Of a DNA stretch of 64,000 bases, positions 18,626 to 26,446 are shown in pieces. The notes under the pieces were generated by a model. That model did not search any database. It saw only the letters and a list, made by a program, of their open reading frames with translations, and had not been told where the DNA came from. The translations under genes were made by a program, and so were the position numbers. Source of the DNA: DTKD01 sp964494345. Its GTDB lineage: Bacteria > Armatimonadota > UBA5829. Where the stretch lies: assembly GCA_964494345.1 (NCBI GenBank), contig CAZBSI010000009.1:54958-118957 (forward strand), written 5' to 3'. The first letter of the stretch is position 1; each line of letters begins with the position of its first letter.

Positions 18626-19708
18626 ATGGCTCTGAAAGTTGGAGTGGTCGGTTTGGGTGGGATTGGCAACACCCACTCTGATTGCCACAAACAAAACAAG
18701 TTATCCGAGTTGGTTGCGGTCTGTGATGTGGTCAAAGAAAAGGCCGATGCCGCAGCCGAGAAGTATGGCGTGAAGGCCTACTATTCCCTGAAGGATATGT
18801 TGGCTAATGAGGACCTCGATGTTGTCGATGTGACTACTGGCGGATACGAGAACGGTAGCTGGCACTTCGAGCCGACGATGGAGGCTCTGGCGGCAAACAA
18901 ACACGTGCTTTGCGAGAAGCCGCTGTCTAATAACATCGAAGAGGCGCGCGAGATGGTGCGCTATGCTGCCGAAAAGAAGCTCTATCTCGGCTGCAACCTT
19001 AATCACTATTTTACCGAGCCTGCCTCACAGGCCAAAAAGGCGATGAAAGACGGCAAGATCGGTGAGACTATTTACCTGCTCTTTAAGATGGGATTTAACG
19101 GCGGCGAGGCTGGTTATGGCTTCAACGCTTCCCCTCGCTTCAATCAGCCGTATGCTCATATGAAGGCGTTTCTTACCCACCCGTTCAGCGTGATGCGATA
19201 TTTCTGCGGGGATATCAAAGACGTTCAGGCGTTTGTGGGCAAGCCGGGTTATCGCAAGAACGCCGGGGATCTGCTGCTGTCGATTAACAGCATCCATGTG
19301 CGATTCGCTGATGACACGGTCGGCTATCTTCTCAGCCATCGCGGTGACGCGGCCTGGGGTCTTGGCGGATGGTGGAGCGTCGAAGTTGCGGGCAGCAAGG
19401 GCACTTTCGTGGTAGAAAACTGCGTCGAGAAGCTGACGTTGTGGAACGCTGCACGACCCGATGAGCCGGAGATTTTGAATACAGGCGTCACCAATTTCGA
19501 TGCCACCTTCCCGAACCGGATCAATGCGTTCCTCGAGGACGTGACCAATAAAGTTCACTACGAGCATCTTCGGGCTTCCGGTCGAGATGCGCTGGCGACG
19601 ATGGAGTATATCTTCGCCGCTATTGATTCCTATGAGCAGGGTGGGGCGCTCGTTCGACCGCATCCGCTCCCGGCAATCCACGGCGATCCGGCAACGGAGA
19701 CGATTTAA
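18626..19708 (+). CDS. Gfo/Idh/MocA-family oxidoreductase
   Basis: A 360-residue NAD(P)-dependent dehydrogenase, usually acting on sugars, inositols or amino-sugar derivatives. The N-terminal Rossmann fold starts VGVVGLGGIGNTH, and the family's CEKPL motif is at Cys96-Glu97-Lys98-Pro99, where the lysine takes part in catalysis. The C-terminal alpha/beta domain contains the HxxF-type LTHPFSVMRYFCGD segment. Start is ATG 18626 after GGAAAGGA; the frame is open upstream but there runs through the terminator hairpin. It stands alone between two terminators. Specific substrate unknown. Confidence 0.9.
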   Translation: MALKVGVVGLGGIGNTHSDCHKQNKLSELVAVCDVVKEKADAAAEKYGVKAYYSLKDMLANEDLDVVDVTTGGYENGSWHFEPTMEALAANKHVLCEKPLSNNIEEAREMVRYAAEKKLYLGCNLNHYFTEPASQAKKAMKDGKIGETIYLLFKMGFNGGEAGYGFNASPRFNQPYAHMKAFLTHPFSVMRYFCGDIKDVQAFVGKPGYRKNAGDLLLSINSIHVRFADDTVGYLLSHRGDAAWGLGGWWSVEVAGSKGTFVVENCVEKLTLWNAARPDEPEILNTGVTNFDATFPNRINAFLEDVTNKVHYEHLRASGRDALATMEYIFAAIDSYEQGGALVRPHPLPAIHGDPATETI

Positions 19709-19720
19709 TTCACACAAAAT

Positions 19721-19745
19721 GGAGGCCGGAGAAGTCCCGGCCTCC
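19721..19745. terminator. Bidirectional terminator between convergent genes
   Basis: GGAGGCCGG/CCGGCCTCC, a perfect 9-bp stem with a 7-base loop, sits in the 43-base gap between the stops of the oxidoreductase (plus strand) and the hydrolase (minus strand). There is no long T run on either side. Confidence 0.6.
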
Positions 19746-19751
19746 GATTAT

Positions 19752-21701
19752 TTACTTGCGAATAGCAAGATACCACACGGTCGAGTAATCCGGCCCAATA
19801 GCAAAAGATGTGCGGCCGTCTTTGAGCCGTGAAACGACTCTCTTCGCCGGCGCCCCTCCTGAATCGAGCGCGAATACCACCATTTCCCCCGGCAGTTCGA
19901 CAGTGCCCTCAACACATTCCGTCAACGCAGGCGCGGTCCCCCAATTGACAGTAGAGTTTTTTGCCTCGTTCCACTTCATACCAGTATTTTCCGACCGACC
20001 GCAGGCTGTAATCAATATCTTTTTGGCTTCGTCTATCCGTTTATCGTCCAACGCCGTCGCCATCACCGCAGCGAACTCCGATGAAATAGAAAACGCCACA
20101 CCGCCCAGGCACATTGGTTCACCGTCGAAGAAACCGACTGCCGATTTAGAGGCGGCTGTATTGACAATAGCCAGGCCGGTCTTGCCATCCCCTCGCCAGT
20201 GAAACACCTGGTTGTCGGTATCGAGTGTGGGCATTGGCAGTCCCAATTCCGCCATCATCCCCCGCACATCCCACCACATCCGGGTCGCCTGCACCGATGT
20301 GCTGCGAACAATGTCGACTCTCGGACGCGGTTTATTCTCAGCGGGCGGCACATCCCCTCTTACCAGAATCGCCGAGGCCGCGAGAAGCTGTGCGGTTTTG
20401 ACCGGATGTCCGTTAAGTTGGAAGAAGTCTCTAATATTCTTATGCTCAGTTTCGGGCCTGCTGTTATAGCTAAAATACATCAGCCCATCCCAGTCGCATC
20501 TCGCGGCAAACGCGGCCGAAAGCGGCACCGCTTCCGCATCCCACAAGCTCGGAAAGGCGTGATTATACTCCGACACGGTATAAGGCTTACCGTCCACGCG
20601 CATCGCTTCAAGGTTCAGCAGCGTATTTCTCTCGACCTGCGGTGCCATCGGCGTGTTTTGCACCGTCCATGAACCAGTCCACGATCCGCCGCTATAGATT
20701 GGGTGTTGCCAATATGCATGATTGTCCACAAAATCCGTCTCGGCCATAATCGCTGCGCCTGCAGGGCCGAAAGCCATAGTTCCCGTAACCAGCGACGCGA
20801 CCTGCAAGTCGTGCTTCAGAAAACCATACATCTCTCGAAAATATCGCTGTTCCAACTCCGCCAGAAATTGCATATATACAGGCGCATCCGCGGATTTGTC
20901 GTTCCATTTCGGCCGCTGCCGCGCTGGCAATCCCTTTTTATTGAGATATGCGGCGAAGCTGTCGTCCAGTTGTTTGGCGTAAGCCTGCAGCAGATTATCC
21001 AGGGCCTGCTGAGACCACCCGTAGAAAAACGAGTTCTCGTTGGTGATCTCTATCAACGCGACCGCCGGTTCCTGAGCGTAAATGGAACCAGTGTGCGGGT
21101 TTTTATGCAGAAGCAGCTTCCGGGCGAAGTCTTTTTGCAGTTCAATTAGTCGCCTGTCGAACAGGGTCACATATTTTCCGTGAGAAGGCAAGTTTTGCGG
21201 ATCGCTCACCCCGTCTGATGAGGTAAATTCGTGCCCACAATAGAGGTTCAGGTCGCAATACACCCCATTTTCTTTCAGCTTTGCAATGAAATAATCCAGC
21301 CTCGCCAGGCGTTCTTCGTCAAGTTGTTGAGTGGTCGGCTGATCGGCGTCGATCAATCCCTTTGGCGCGATTGCATCCAGAAAGTGGAACCGTACCAGGT
21401 TCACCCCCAGCCTCGACAGCTTTATTGCCAGCGCATCAGCCTCGTCGTGAGCCGGAAAGCAACCTTCATAAACGACGTTCGCCCCAAGAAACCGTATCCG
21501 CCGATCCCCAGTATAAAAATGCCCATCCCTGAGCACAACGTGTCCGTTCCTGCCTGCAGGGGTCTCTATCCACTTAGCATTAAGCTGGCTGGCAGACGGC
21601 AACCGCCCCGGAATCACGAACGGGGTCATCACACTATCAGCCCCAGCCGCCCTCGCCGTCATCAATATCAACCCAACCGCAAAAACAACACGCGCTATCA
21701 T
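19752..21701 (-). CDS. Secreted glycoside hydrolase, clan GH-A (GH5-like)
   Basis: A 649-residue exported protein. ATG 21701 is preceded by GAGGTGAG; the first 21 residues are a signal peptide ending ARAAGADS. The catalytic barrel starts with FYTGDRRIRFLGANVVYEG. The acid/base Asn221-Glu222 is in IEITNENSFF and the nucleophile is probably Glu378 in YTVSEYNHAFPS, the usual arrangement of clan GH-A. The last 200 residues form a beta-rich C-terminal domain. Preference (glucan, mannan or other) cannot be read from the motifs. It is monocistronic, convergent with the oxidoreductase, and followed upstream by a long repeat-filled intergenic region. Confidence 0.85.
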   Translation of the reverse strand: MIARVVFAVGLILMTARAAGADSVMTPFVIPGRLPSASQLNAKWIETPAGRNGHVVLRDGHFYTGDRRIRFLGANVVYEGCFPAHDEADALAIKLSRLGVNLVRFHFLDAIAPKGLIDADQPTTQQLDEERLARLDYFIAKLKENGVYCDLNLYCGHEFTSSDGVSDPQNLPSHGKYVTLFDRRLIELQKDFARKLLLHKNPHTGSIYAQEPAVALIEITNENSFFYGWSQQALDNLLQAYAKQLDDSFAAYLNKKGLPARQRPKWNDKSADAPVYMQFLAELEQRYFREMYGFLKHDLQVASLVTGTMAFGPAGAAIMAETDFVDNHAYWQHPIYSGGSWTGSWTVQNTPMAPQVERNTLLNLEAMRVDGKPYTVSEYNHAFPSLWDAEAVPLSAAFAARCDWDGLMYFSYNSRPETEHKNIRDFFQLNGHPVKTAQLLAASAILVRGDVPPAENKPRPRVDIVRSTSVQATRMWWDVRGMMAELGLPMPTLDTDNQVFHWRGDGKTGLAIVNTAASKSAVGFFDGEPMCLGGVAFSISSEFAAVMATALDDKRIDEAKKILITACGRSENTGMKWNEAKNSTVNWGTAPALTECVEGTVELPGEMVVFALDSGGAPAKRVVSRLKDGRTSFAIGPDYSTVWYLAIRK

Positions 21702-21811
21702 CTCTCACCTCACAGCATAAACTTCATTTCTTGCCGTCAGTTTTCCTTTTACGCGCGAATGTGCTTACCAATTCCGCGCCCCAATTGTAGCCATCCTGCG
21801 CTTCCAACTTT

Positions 21812-21956
21812 TGTCATCCTGCGCGAAGTCGCAGGATCACGTTACGCTTATCCCTCGCCGTGGATTCCGCGACTCCGCGCGGAATGACGCCCAAAGATCG
21901 GTAGCGACCGCCGAATCGCGTGAAAATAGATCGGTGGCGATCTCCGAATCGCCAAT
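21812..21956. repeat. Cluster of four intergenic hairpin repeats
   Basis: Within the 569-base gap between the hydrolase and the gene at 22271 are: a CCTGCG/CGCAGG hairpin at 21816-21837 followed by ATCACGTTACGC; an ATTCCGC/GCGGAAT hairpin at 21864-21885; a degenerate GGTAGCGACCGCCGAATCGCG copy at about 21900; and a GGTGGCGAT/ATCGCC hairpin at 21934-21955. No gene is visible in the gap. Confidence 0.7.
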
Positions 21957-22044
21957 GCCCAACCAATTACACAAATACGATCTTTCTACTTTCCCTCCCC
22001 CATCAATTCGACCACTTTTCCCCTTCATTGTGACCATCCTCCCT

Positions 22045-22080
22045 CGTCATTTCGAACGCAGTGAGAAATCCGCTTTTTCC
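22045..22080. repeat. Composite-repeat head with GNA-triloop hairpin
   Basis: Hairpin at 22049-22069 of the same family as those at 28265, 37620, 43940, 52642, 52843, 61755 and 61931. Here the inner stem is AC/GT where other copies have GC/GC, a double change that preserves pairing around the GCA loop. Only the head of the repeat is present. Confidence 0.75.
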
Positions 22081-22270
22081 GTACGCCCGGCGCGATAACT
22101 GCCTTGCTTGACTCAGCGCCAAGCTCGTTGTACAATTCGTCGGTAGTTATCGATATCTATCCACACTATGTACTACAACGACAAATGTACAATAGCAGAA
22201 ACAGCTATAGAGTGCATAGATGTGCTATAATAACGAAGCGGCCGTATAAATTCGAGGTCAATCCGATTAA

Positions 22271-22843
22271 ATGTGCAGCAAGCACTCGGAAACCGCCGAT
22301 GTAGGCGTTGATGCAAAACGTCCTGAAGAATGGGATGTCGTGCTATACCAGAATGAAAAGGAATTGGCACGCGTAAACTACGAACAGGAAGAGGCAAGAC
22401 ACAAGTTTTTGACCGAAAAGGCCAAGGTAATTTTTGTTGTAGTCGCCTTGGTTTTGAGCCTTGTCCTGAGCAAACTCGACGCCGTGATTCCGGTGTTTAC
22501 AGTATCACCTGTGTGGATCAAATGGCCTGCCTTCTTCTGCTTTGTAGTGCTTATGGTCACATTGGGTGTTGCCGTCATATTAGCTCTTACGGCTATTCGC
22601 CCGAGGGAGCGCAAGGCCGCGGCCCGGTGTCAAGACTTTGTTGACAAATTGAGCAACAGCGATAAAGCCACAATCGAAAGGTCTGTTGCCTGTTTATACC
22701 AGTCCGCAGCGGACGTAAACGGTAAGATCAATGAGGAACTGGCAAAATATGTCGGCTCTGCTTTGAAGTGGGTCACGGGCAGTTTTTTTATAGCAATGCT
22801 GTTCGTTCTTTTATACGTAATCTATGCGGCAAATAAGGCTTAA
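22271..22843 (+). CDS. Membrane protein of unknown function, three hydrophobic segments
   Basis: A 190-residue protein I do not recognise. A polar, charged N-terminus (about 1-55, ending ARHKFLTEKAK) leads into two helices (about 56-76 and 84-108), then an acidic-basic soluble stretch (about 112-165), then a third helix near the C-terminus (about 170-187). This topology resembles the SLATT/2TM-type membrane effectors seen in conflict systems, but no sequence motif confirms it. The next gene, only 29 bases downstream, encodes a 43-residue basic protein. Start ATG 22271 has a poor ribosome site. Confidence 0.7.
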   Translation: MCSKHSETADVGVDAKRPEEWDVVLYQNEKELARVNYEQEEARHKFLTEKAKVIFVVVALVLSLVLSKLDAVIPVFTVSPVWIKWPAFFCFVVLMVTLGVAVILALTAIRPRERKAAARCQDFVDKLSNSDKATIERSVACLYQSAADVNGKINEELAKYVGSALKWVTGSFFIAMLFVLLYVIYAANKA

Positions 22844-22872
22844 CAACCCTTGCTGATAAGGAGGCAATAATA

Positions 22873-23004
22873 TTGACTACTGAGAAGAACAATATCTCAG
22901 GTTCAGATGCTAAAAAGCAACAGAAACCACCTGAGCCAGTCAAAGTTCCGACTAGGACCGTTACCTCAGGCACCAAGAAAAAGTCTAAAAAGGATGCCCA
23001 ATAA
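22873..23004 (+). CDS. Small basic protein, 43 residues
   Basis: A short reading frame starting TTG 22873, preceded at good spacing by a perfect AAGGAGG (22857-22863). It encodes 43 residues rich in Lys, Pro, Thr and Ser, without hydrophobic stretches, ending TSGTKKKSKKDAQ. The strong ribosome site and the closeness to the membrane protein gene upstream argue that it is real and co-expressed with it. Function unknown. A short GCTCGGT/ACCGAGC hairpin (23006-23027) follows the stop. Confidence 0.6.
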   Translation: MTTEKNNISGSDAKKQQKPPEPVKVPTRTVTSGTKKKSKKDAQ

Positions 23005-23005
23005 C

Positions 23006-23027
23006 GCTCGGTCCAAGGGCACCGAGC
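23006..23027 (+). terminator. Possible terminator hairpin
   Basis: GCTCGGT/ACCGAGC, a perfect 7-bp stem with an 8-base loop, begins right after the stop of the 43-residue gene. There is no T tract, so it may instead protect the mRNA end. Confidence 0.4.
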
Positions 23028-23051
23028 AGTAGGGTGCGTGTTATCTACTCC

Positions 23052-23237
23052 GTTGTTTCGGGAAAAGGACAAGCTGCCTCAGAAGTCCCTAAACAGGACA
23101 TTCTGGCTAGGATTTGGACGTGGCTGAAGTCCAAAAAGTCGCGAGAGGCCACTTCTCGACCATTTTCGCAAGCCATTTTTCAGAATGCGCTTCCGCCAAA
23201 TGAGTTTTGAGACAGCTTCACCCTTTCCCGAAACAAC
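23052..23237. repeat. 186-bp element with 36-bp terminal inverted repeats (MITE-like)
   Basis: The left end (23052-23087) and the reverse complement of the right end (23202-23237) match at 30 of 36 positions, starting with an identical 14 bases GTTGTTTCGGGAAA. The inside is not coding and contains a further small hairpin CGAGA/TCTCG. Such a structure is typical of a non-autonomous miniature element, or of a long RNA hairpin. I see no clear target duplication at the borders. Confidence 0.6.
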
Positions 23238-23271
23238 AAAAACTACCGACGCTTTAAACAACTGCAAGAGC

Positions 23272-23601
23272 CTACGCCACAACTATTCGAACCCGGCCGT
23301 GATCTGCTTCCTGCCTCTTCGGCTTGATTACAATCTCTACATCCCTGTCGAGAGCATTGAGAAACCGGAAGAGCCGGTCGGACGAGAACCCATCCAGCTT
23401 GCCGCGCATAAGAGCGGAGACCTTAGGCTGGTCCACTCCTAGCAGTTTAGCTGCCGCGGTCTGGTTGAGTTTTCGCTCGGCGATGATATCACATATGCGG
23501 GAAGCGACCTCTGCCTTGGCTAGAGTCTCTTCGGCATCCATCACTCCAAGATCGGCAAACACGTTGCCGCTTGACTCTGTCACTTTGATCTTTCTACTCA
23601 C
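23272..23601 (-). CDS. XRE-family antitoxin-like regulator (HigA/COG5606 type)
   Basis: A 109-residue DNA-binding protein. The N-terminal SSGNVFADLG leads to a helix-turn-helix with LNQTAAAKLLGVDQPKVSAL and the FSSDRLFRFLNALDRDVEIV tail that marks antitoxins normally paired with RelE/HigB-like toxins. I choose GTG 23601, preceded by AAAGGGG; an ATG at 23691 is in frame, but it falls at the predicted transcription start and has no ribosome site. No toxin gene is found upstream or downstream, so this is a solitary antitoxin-type repressor or the survivor of a broken pair. An inverted repeat over its promoter suggests autoregulation. Confidence 0.85.
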   Translation of the reverse strand: MSRKIKVTESSGNVFADLGVMDAEETLAKAEVASRICDIIAERKLNQTAAAKLLGVDQPKVSALMRGKLDGFSSDRLFRFLNALDRDVEIVIKPKRQEADHGRVRIVVA

Positions 23602-23693
23602 GGCTACATCCCCTTTCTTTACACCAGTCTGTATAATGCTCCTCAGCGCGTTTGAACCGATCCACAGTAGTGGTTTGCCTTGCGCATCCATAA

Positions 23694-23726
23694 TAGTATT
23701 ATGCCATTACTAGCATAACTAAACAA
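23694..23726 (-). promoter_or_regulatory. Promoter with operator-like palindrome for the XRE gene
   Basis: On the minus strand, TTGTTT (23721-23726) and CATAAT (23698-23703) are 17 bases apart. Overlapping them, TAGT-A-TTATGC (23694-23704) and GCATAACTA (23713-23721) form an inverted repeat with one extra base, a plausible autorepressor site. Confidence 0.55.
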
Positions 23727-23809
23727 GTGCCAGCGGAGAATTTGTTTGGGGCCATCTGTGAGCGCGTCGCGTGTCAGTGTGCGCGTTGTCCCCGTACCCC
23801 CATTTTCGT

Positions 23810-23838
23810 TTGACGATGCCATTTGCCGGTGATATAAT
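23810..23838 (+). promoter_or_regulatory. Strong sigma70 promoter for the radical SAM gene
   Basis: TTGACG (23810-23815), 17-base spacer and perfect TATAAT (23833-23838). The predicted start near 23845 leaves a leader of only about 46 bases. Confidence 0.8.
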
Positions 23839-23851
23839 ACCTTTGTGTTAG

Positions 23852-23885
23852 GCTGGCGTCGGGTTTGGTCGATGACCGGCTTTTT
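23852..23885 (+). promoter_or_regulatory. Terminator-like hairpin filling the leader of the radical SAM gene
   Basis: GCTGG-CGTCG (23852-23861) pairs with CGATG-A-CCGGC (23870-23880; A bulged), ten pairs including G-T, followed by TTTTT (23881-23885). It lies between the promoter and the ATG at 23891 and covers the place where a ribosome site would be. It could act as an attenuator or as a block to translation. Confidence 0.6.
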
Positions 23886-23890
23886 ATAGC

Positions 23891-26410
23891 ATGAATTTGT
23901 TGTTTACGGAGTCGAGCTTGAGGGGACGCATCGAAGCGCTTTTACCCCGAGTGGCGAAACCCGCGAGATATATGGGCGGAGAACTGGGGTCGGTTCGTAA
24001 ATCGCCCGAAGAAGTCAGCGTCAAGGTTGCGCTTGCCTTCCCGGATGTTTACGAAGTCGGCATGTCCAACCTCGGCCTGAGGATTCTATATTCTGTACTC
24101 AATAATGAGGCAGCAATAGCGGCCGAACGTGTCTTCGCGCCTGCGACCGATATGGAACAGCAGATGCGCGACAGCGGTGTTCCTCTCTTCTCGCTGGAAA
24201 CCTCGTCACCGATCCGGGATTTTGATTTGGTGGGATTTTCGCTGGCCTATGAAATGGCCAGCACCACTGTCCTCAATATGCTCGACCTCGCGTCCATACC
24301 AGTTTTGGCATGTGATCGCACCGATTCCGACCCGATAATAATAGCAGGTGGACACTGCGCCACTAACCCTGAGCCTATGGCGGATTTCATAGACGCCTTT
24401 GCAATAGGTGATGGGGAAGAAGTGATATTGGACATAATTAAGGCATACCGGCACGCGAACAGTGGTAATGCCAGGCGCAGGGGTCGGATACTTGAGGCGC
24501 TTGCGGACATCGACGGGGTATATGTGCCGTCGATTCCCAGGGCCAAAGTGCGCGGCAGAGTTGTATTAGATTTAGAAAACGCGCACTTCCCGGACAAGCT
24601 GATCGTGCCGTTTACCGAGGCGGTCCATGACCGTGTCGCGTTAGAGATTATGAGAGGATGCAGCAGAGGCTGCAGATTCTGCCAGGCGGGGATGATAACC
24701 CGACCGGTAAGAGAGCGCTCGCTGGATAAACTCTGCGAGCAGGCTCACACGCTCCTTGACAATACTGGTTACGAAGAAATTGCATTGACCTCGCTATCCA
24801 GCGCGGATCATTCAAATATTAAGGGTCTTGTGCGTGAGCTTATAGATACGCACGGACAAAACCGGGTAGGGGTCTCGCTGCCGAGCCTGCGGGCTGACGC
24901 CGAATGTGTCGAACTTGCTGCTGAGATTCAAAGAGTCCGTAAAAGCGGCCTCACATTTGCGCCAGAGGCTGGCACTCAGAGGCTGCGGGACGTAATCAAC
25001 AAAAATGTGACCGAGCAGGACCTGCTCGACGCCGTTGAAGCGGCAGTCGAAAACGGCTGGAAAAGAATTAAACTTTATTTTATGATCGGATTGCCGACGG
25101 AGACCGACGAGGATTTACAGGGGATCGGCGCGTTGGTAAGCCGAGTTGTCGATATCGGCCGTTCTCACAGGGTCCCTCTCACGCTCAATATTACTATTTC
25201 ACCGTTTGTGCCTAAGCCTCACACTCCTTTTCAATGGCGGGCAATGGCGACCTCGGAGGAGTTGGAGCGCAAGATCGCGCTGGTAAGGTCGCTGCTGCGC
25301 GGCAAAAGTATCTCAGTAAGCTGGCATGACCCGCTTTGCAGCCGGGTCGAAGGGGCCATCGCGCGGGGTGATCGTTCACTCGGAAGAGTGATCTATGAAG
25401 CATGGAAACGCGGTGGTAAATTTGAGCAGGATAGGTTCAACTCAAAGCGCTGGGACGAATCGTTCGAGGCCGCAGGGGTCGATATTTCCCGGTTCGCCAA
25501 CTCCGAGCTTCCAAAGGACGGCGAATTGCCGTGGGATTTCGTCGACATGGGGGTCTCCAGGAGTTTTTTGGCCTTCGAGGACAGTAAAGCCGAGCTTGGC
25601 GAGACCACTGAAGATTGCAAGTTCGGCGCATGTTCATCGTGCGGTGTGCGGGAGGCATTGATCGCGTCCTGTGGCAGCAAAGTCAAATGTCCGCCGGACA
25701 TCCCAACCGCTCAGCCCAAAGATCGCAAGACGGAGAGACTGCGCAACGCTCCACATGCCGAGACTGATCAGCATATACTCTTCACCTTCAGCAAAGGCCC
25801 GCAACTGCGCTGGCTCGGCCATCTCGATCTGATGCGGGTATTCGAACGCGCTATTCGCATATCCAAAGTCGACGTGGCCTATAGCAAGGGCTTTAACCCA
25901 AGGGTGAAGATGTCTATAGCATCGGCCCTGCCGTTGGGCGCTACCGCGGAAAACGACCTTCTTACCATCCAATTTGCCGCTCCAATTGAGCCAAAAGACG
26001 CCATAAGCAAGCTCAACAGCGCGTTGCCGGACGGCATAAAGCTCACGTCAGCGACTGTGATCCCGCCGCCTGCCAAAGCTCCTGTGATTACAGCCGGGGA
26101 GTTTGTTCTCGAACTCAGCCTGCCCGATGGTCAATCCGCAGATGATCTAAACCGTGCAGTTGATGAACTGATGGCGCGGGAGTCTATCCCTTGGGAGCGC
26201 GAGTCCGGCGGCAAGCGGCGTACAGTCGACCTGCGGGAAGGCATAGAAGAATTGAAAGTCGAAGCTGATGAGTCGAGGATACGGCTGATTATTCGCGTGA
26301 AACACCTCGGCTTCACCGTCAAACCTACTGAAATCGTTACAATTTTGTCCGAAAAGGCGCCCGGAATCGAGACGCTTTCGATCTGCCGTCGCAACCTTTT
26401 CAGCCAATAA
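23891..26410 (+). CDS. TIGR03960-type B12-binding radical SAM protein fused to DUF2344
   Basis: An 839-residue protein of two parts often found fused and next to RNase E/G. The N-terminal part has a B12-binding-like region and a radical SAM domain whose 4Fe-4S cysteines are Cys257, Cys261 and Cys264 (GCSRGCRFCQAG). Additional cysteines occur at CKFGACSSCG (about 578-587). The C-terminal DUF2344 (TIGR03936) domain begins near residue 630 at ILFTFSKGPQLRWLGHLDLMR. The reaction is not known to me; the link with RNase E/G has suggested an RNA- or ribosome-related role. The ATG has no Shine-Dalgarno because a hairpin occupies the leader. The RNase gene starts 36 bases downstream. Confidence 0.93.
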   Translation: MNLLFTESSLRGRIEALLPRVAKPARYMGGELGSVRKSPEEVSVKVALAFPDVYEVGMSNLGLRILYSVLNNEAAIAAERVFAPATDMEQQMRDSGVPLFSLETSSPIRDFDLVGFSLAYEMASTTVLNMLDLASIPVLACDRTDSDPIIIAGGHCATNPEPMADFIDAFAIGDGEEVILDIIKAYRHANSGNARRRGRILEALADIDGVYVPSIPRAKVRGRVVLDLENAHFPDKLIVPFTEAVHDRVALEIMRGCSRGCRFCQAGMITRPVRERSLDKLCEQAHTLLDNTGYEEIALTSLSSADHSNIKGLVRELIDTHGQNRVGVSLPSLRADAECVELAAEIQRVRKSGLTFAPEAGTQRLRDVINKNVTEQDLLDAVEAAVENGWKRIKLYFMIGLPTETDEDLQGIGALVSRVVDIGRSHRVPLTLNITISPFVPKPHTPFQWRAMATSEELERKIALVRSLLRGKSISVSWHDPLCSRVEGAIARGDRSLGRVIYEAWKRGGKFEQDRFNSKRWDESFEAAGVDISRFANSELPKDGELPWDFVDMGVSRSFLAFEDSKAELGETTEDCKFGACSSCGVREALIASCGSKVKCPPDIPTAQPKDRKTERLRNAPHAETDQHILFTFSKGPQLRWLGHLDLMRVFERAIRISKVDVAYSKGFNPRVKMSIASALPLGATAENDLLTIQFAAPIEPKDAISKLNSALPDGIKLTSATVIPPPAKAPVITAGEFVLELSLPDGQSADDLNRAVDELMARESIPWERESGGKRRTVDLREGIEELKVEADESRIRLIIRVKHLGFTVKPTEIVTILSEKAPGIETLSICRRNLFSQ

Positions 26411-26431
26411 CTCTTAACCCAATCCAATCGG

Positions 26432-26443
26432 AAAGGAGGTGAT
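26432..26443 (+). promoter_or_regulatory. Complete Shine-Dalgarno that fixes a TTG start
   Basis: AAAGGAGGTGAT, the full complement of the usual 16S rRNA 3' end, lies 3 bases before TTG 26447 of the RNase E/G gene. It decides for this rare start codon over later ATG codons. Confidence 0.9.
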
Positions 26444-26446
26444 AAA

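Noticed and set aside
21811..22098. Frames such as MSSCAKSQDHVTL and VISSEARNLLF-type peptides at 21.8, 28.2, 43.9, 52.6 and 61.7 kb
   Set aside because: All are translations of intergenic hairpin repeats; the same peptides recur in several frames and both strands because the DNA repeats do.
23272..23691. Start of the XRE gene at ATG 23691
   Set aside because: The predicted transcription start falls almost on this ATG and it lacks a ribosome site; GTG 23601 has AAAGGGG and gives the normal family N-terminus.
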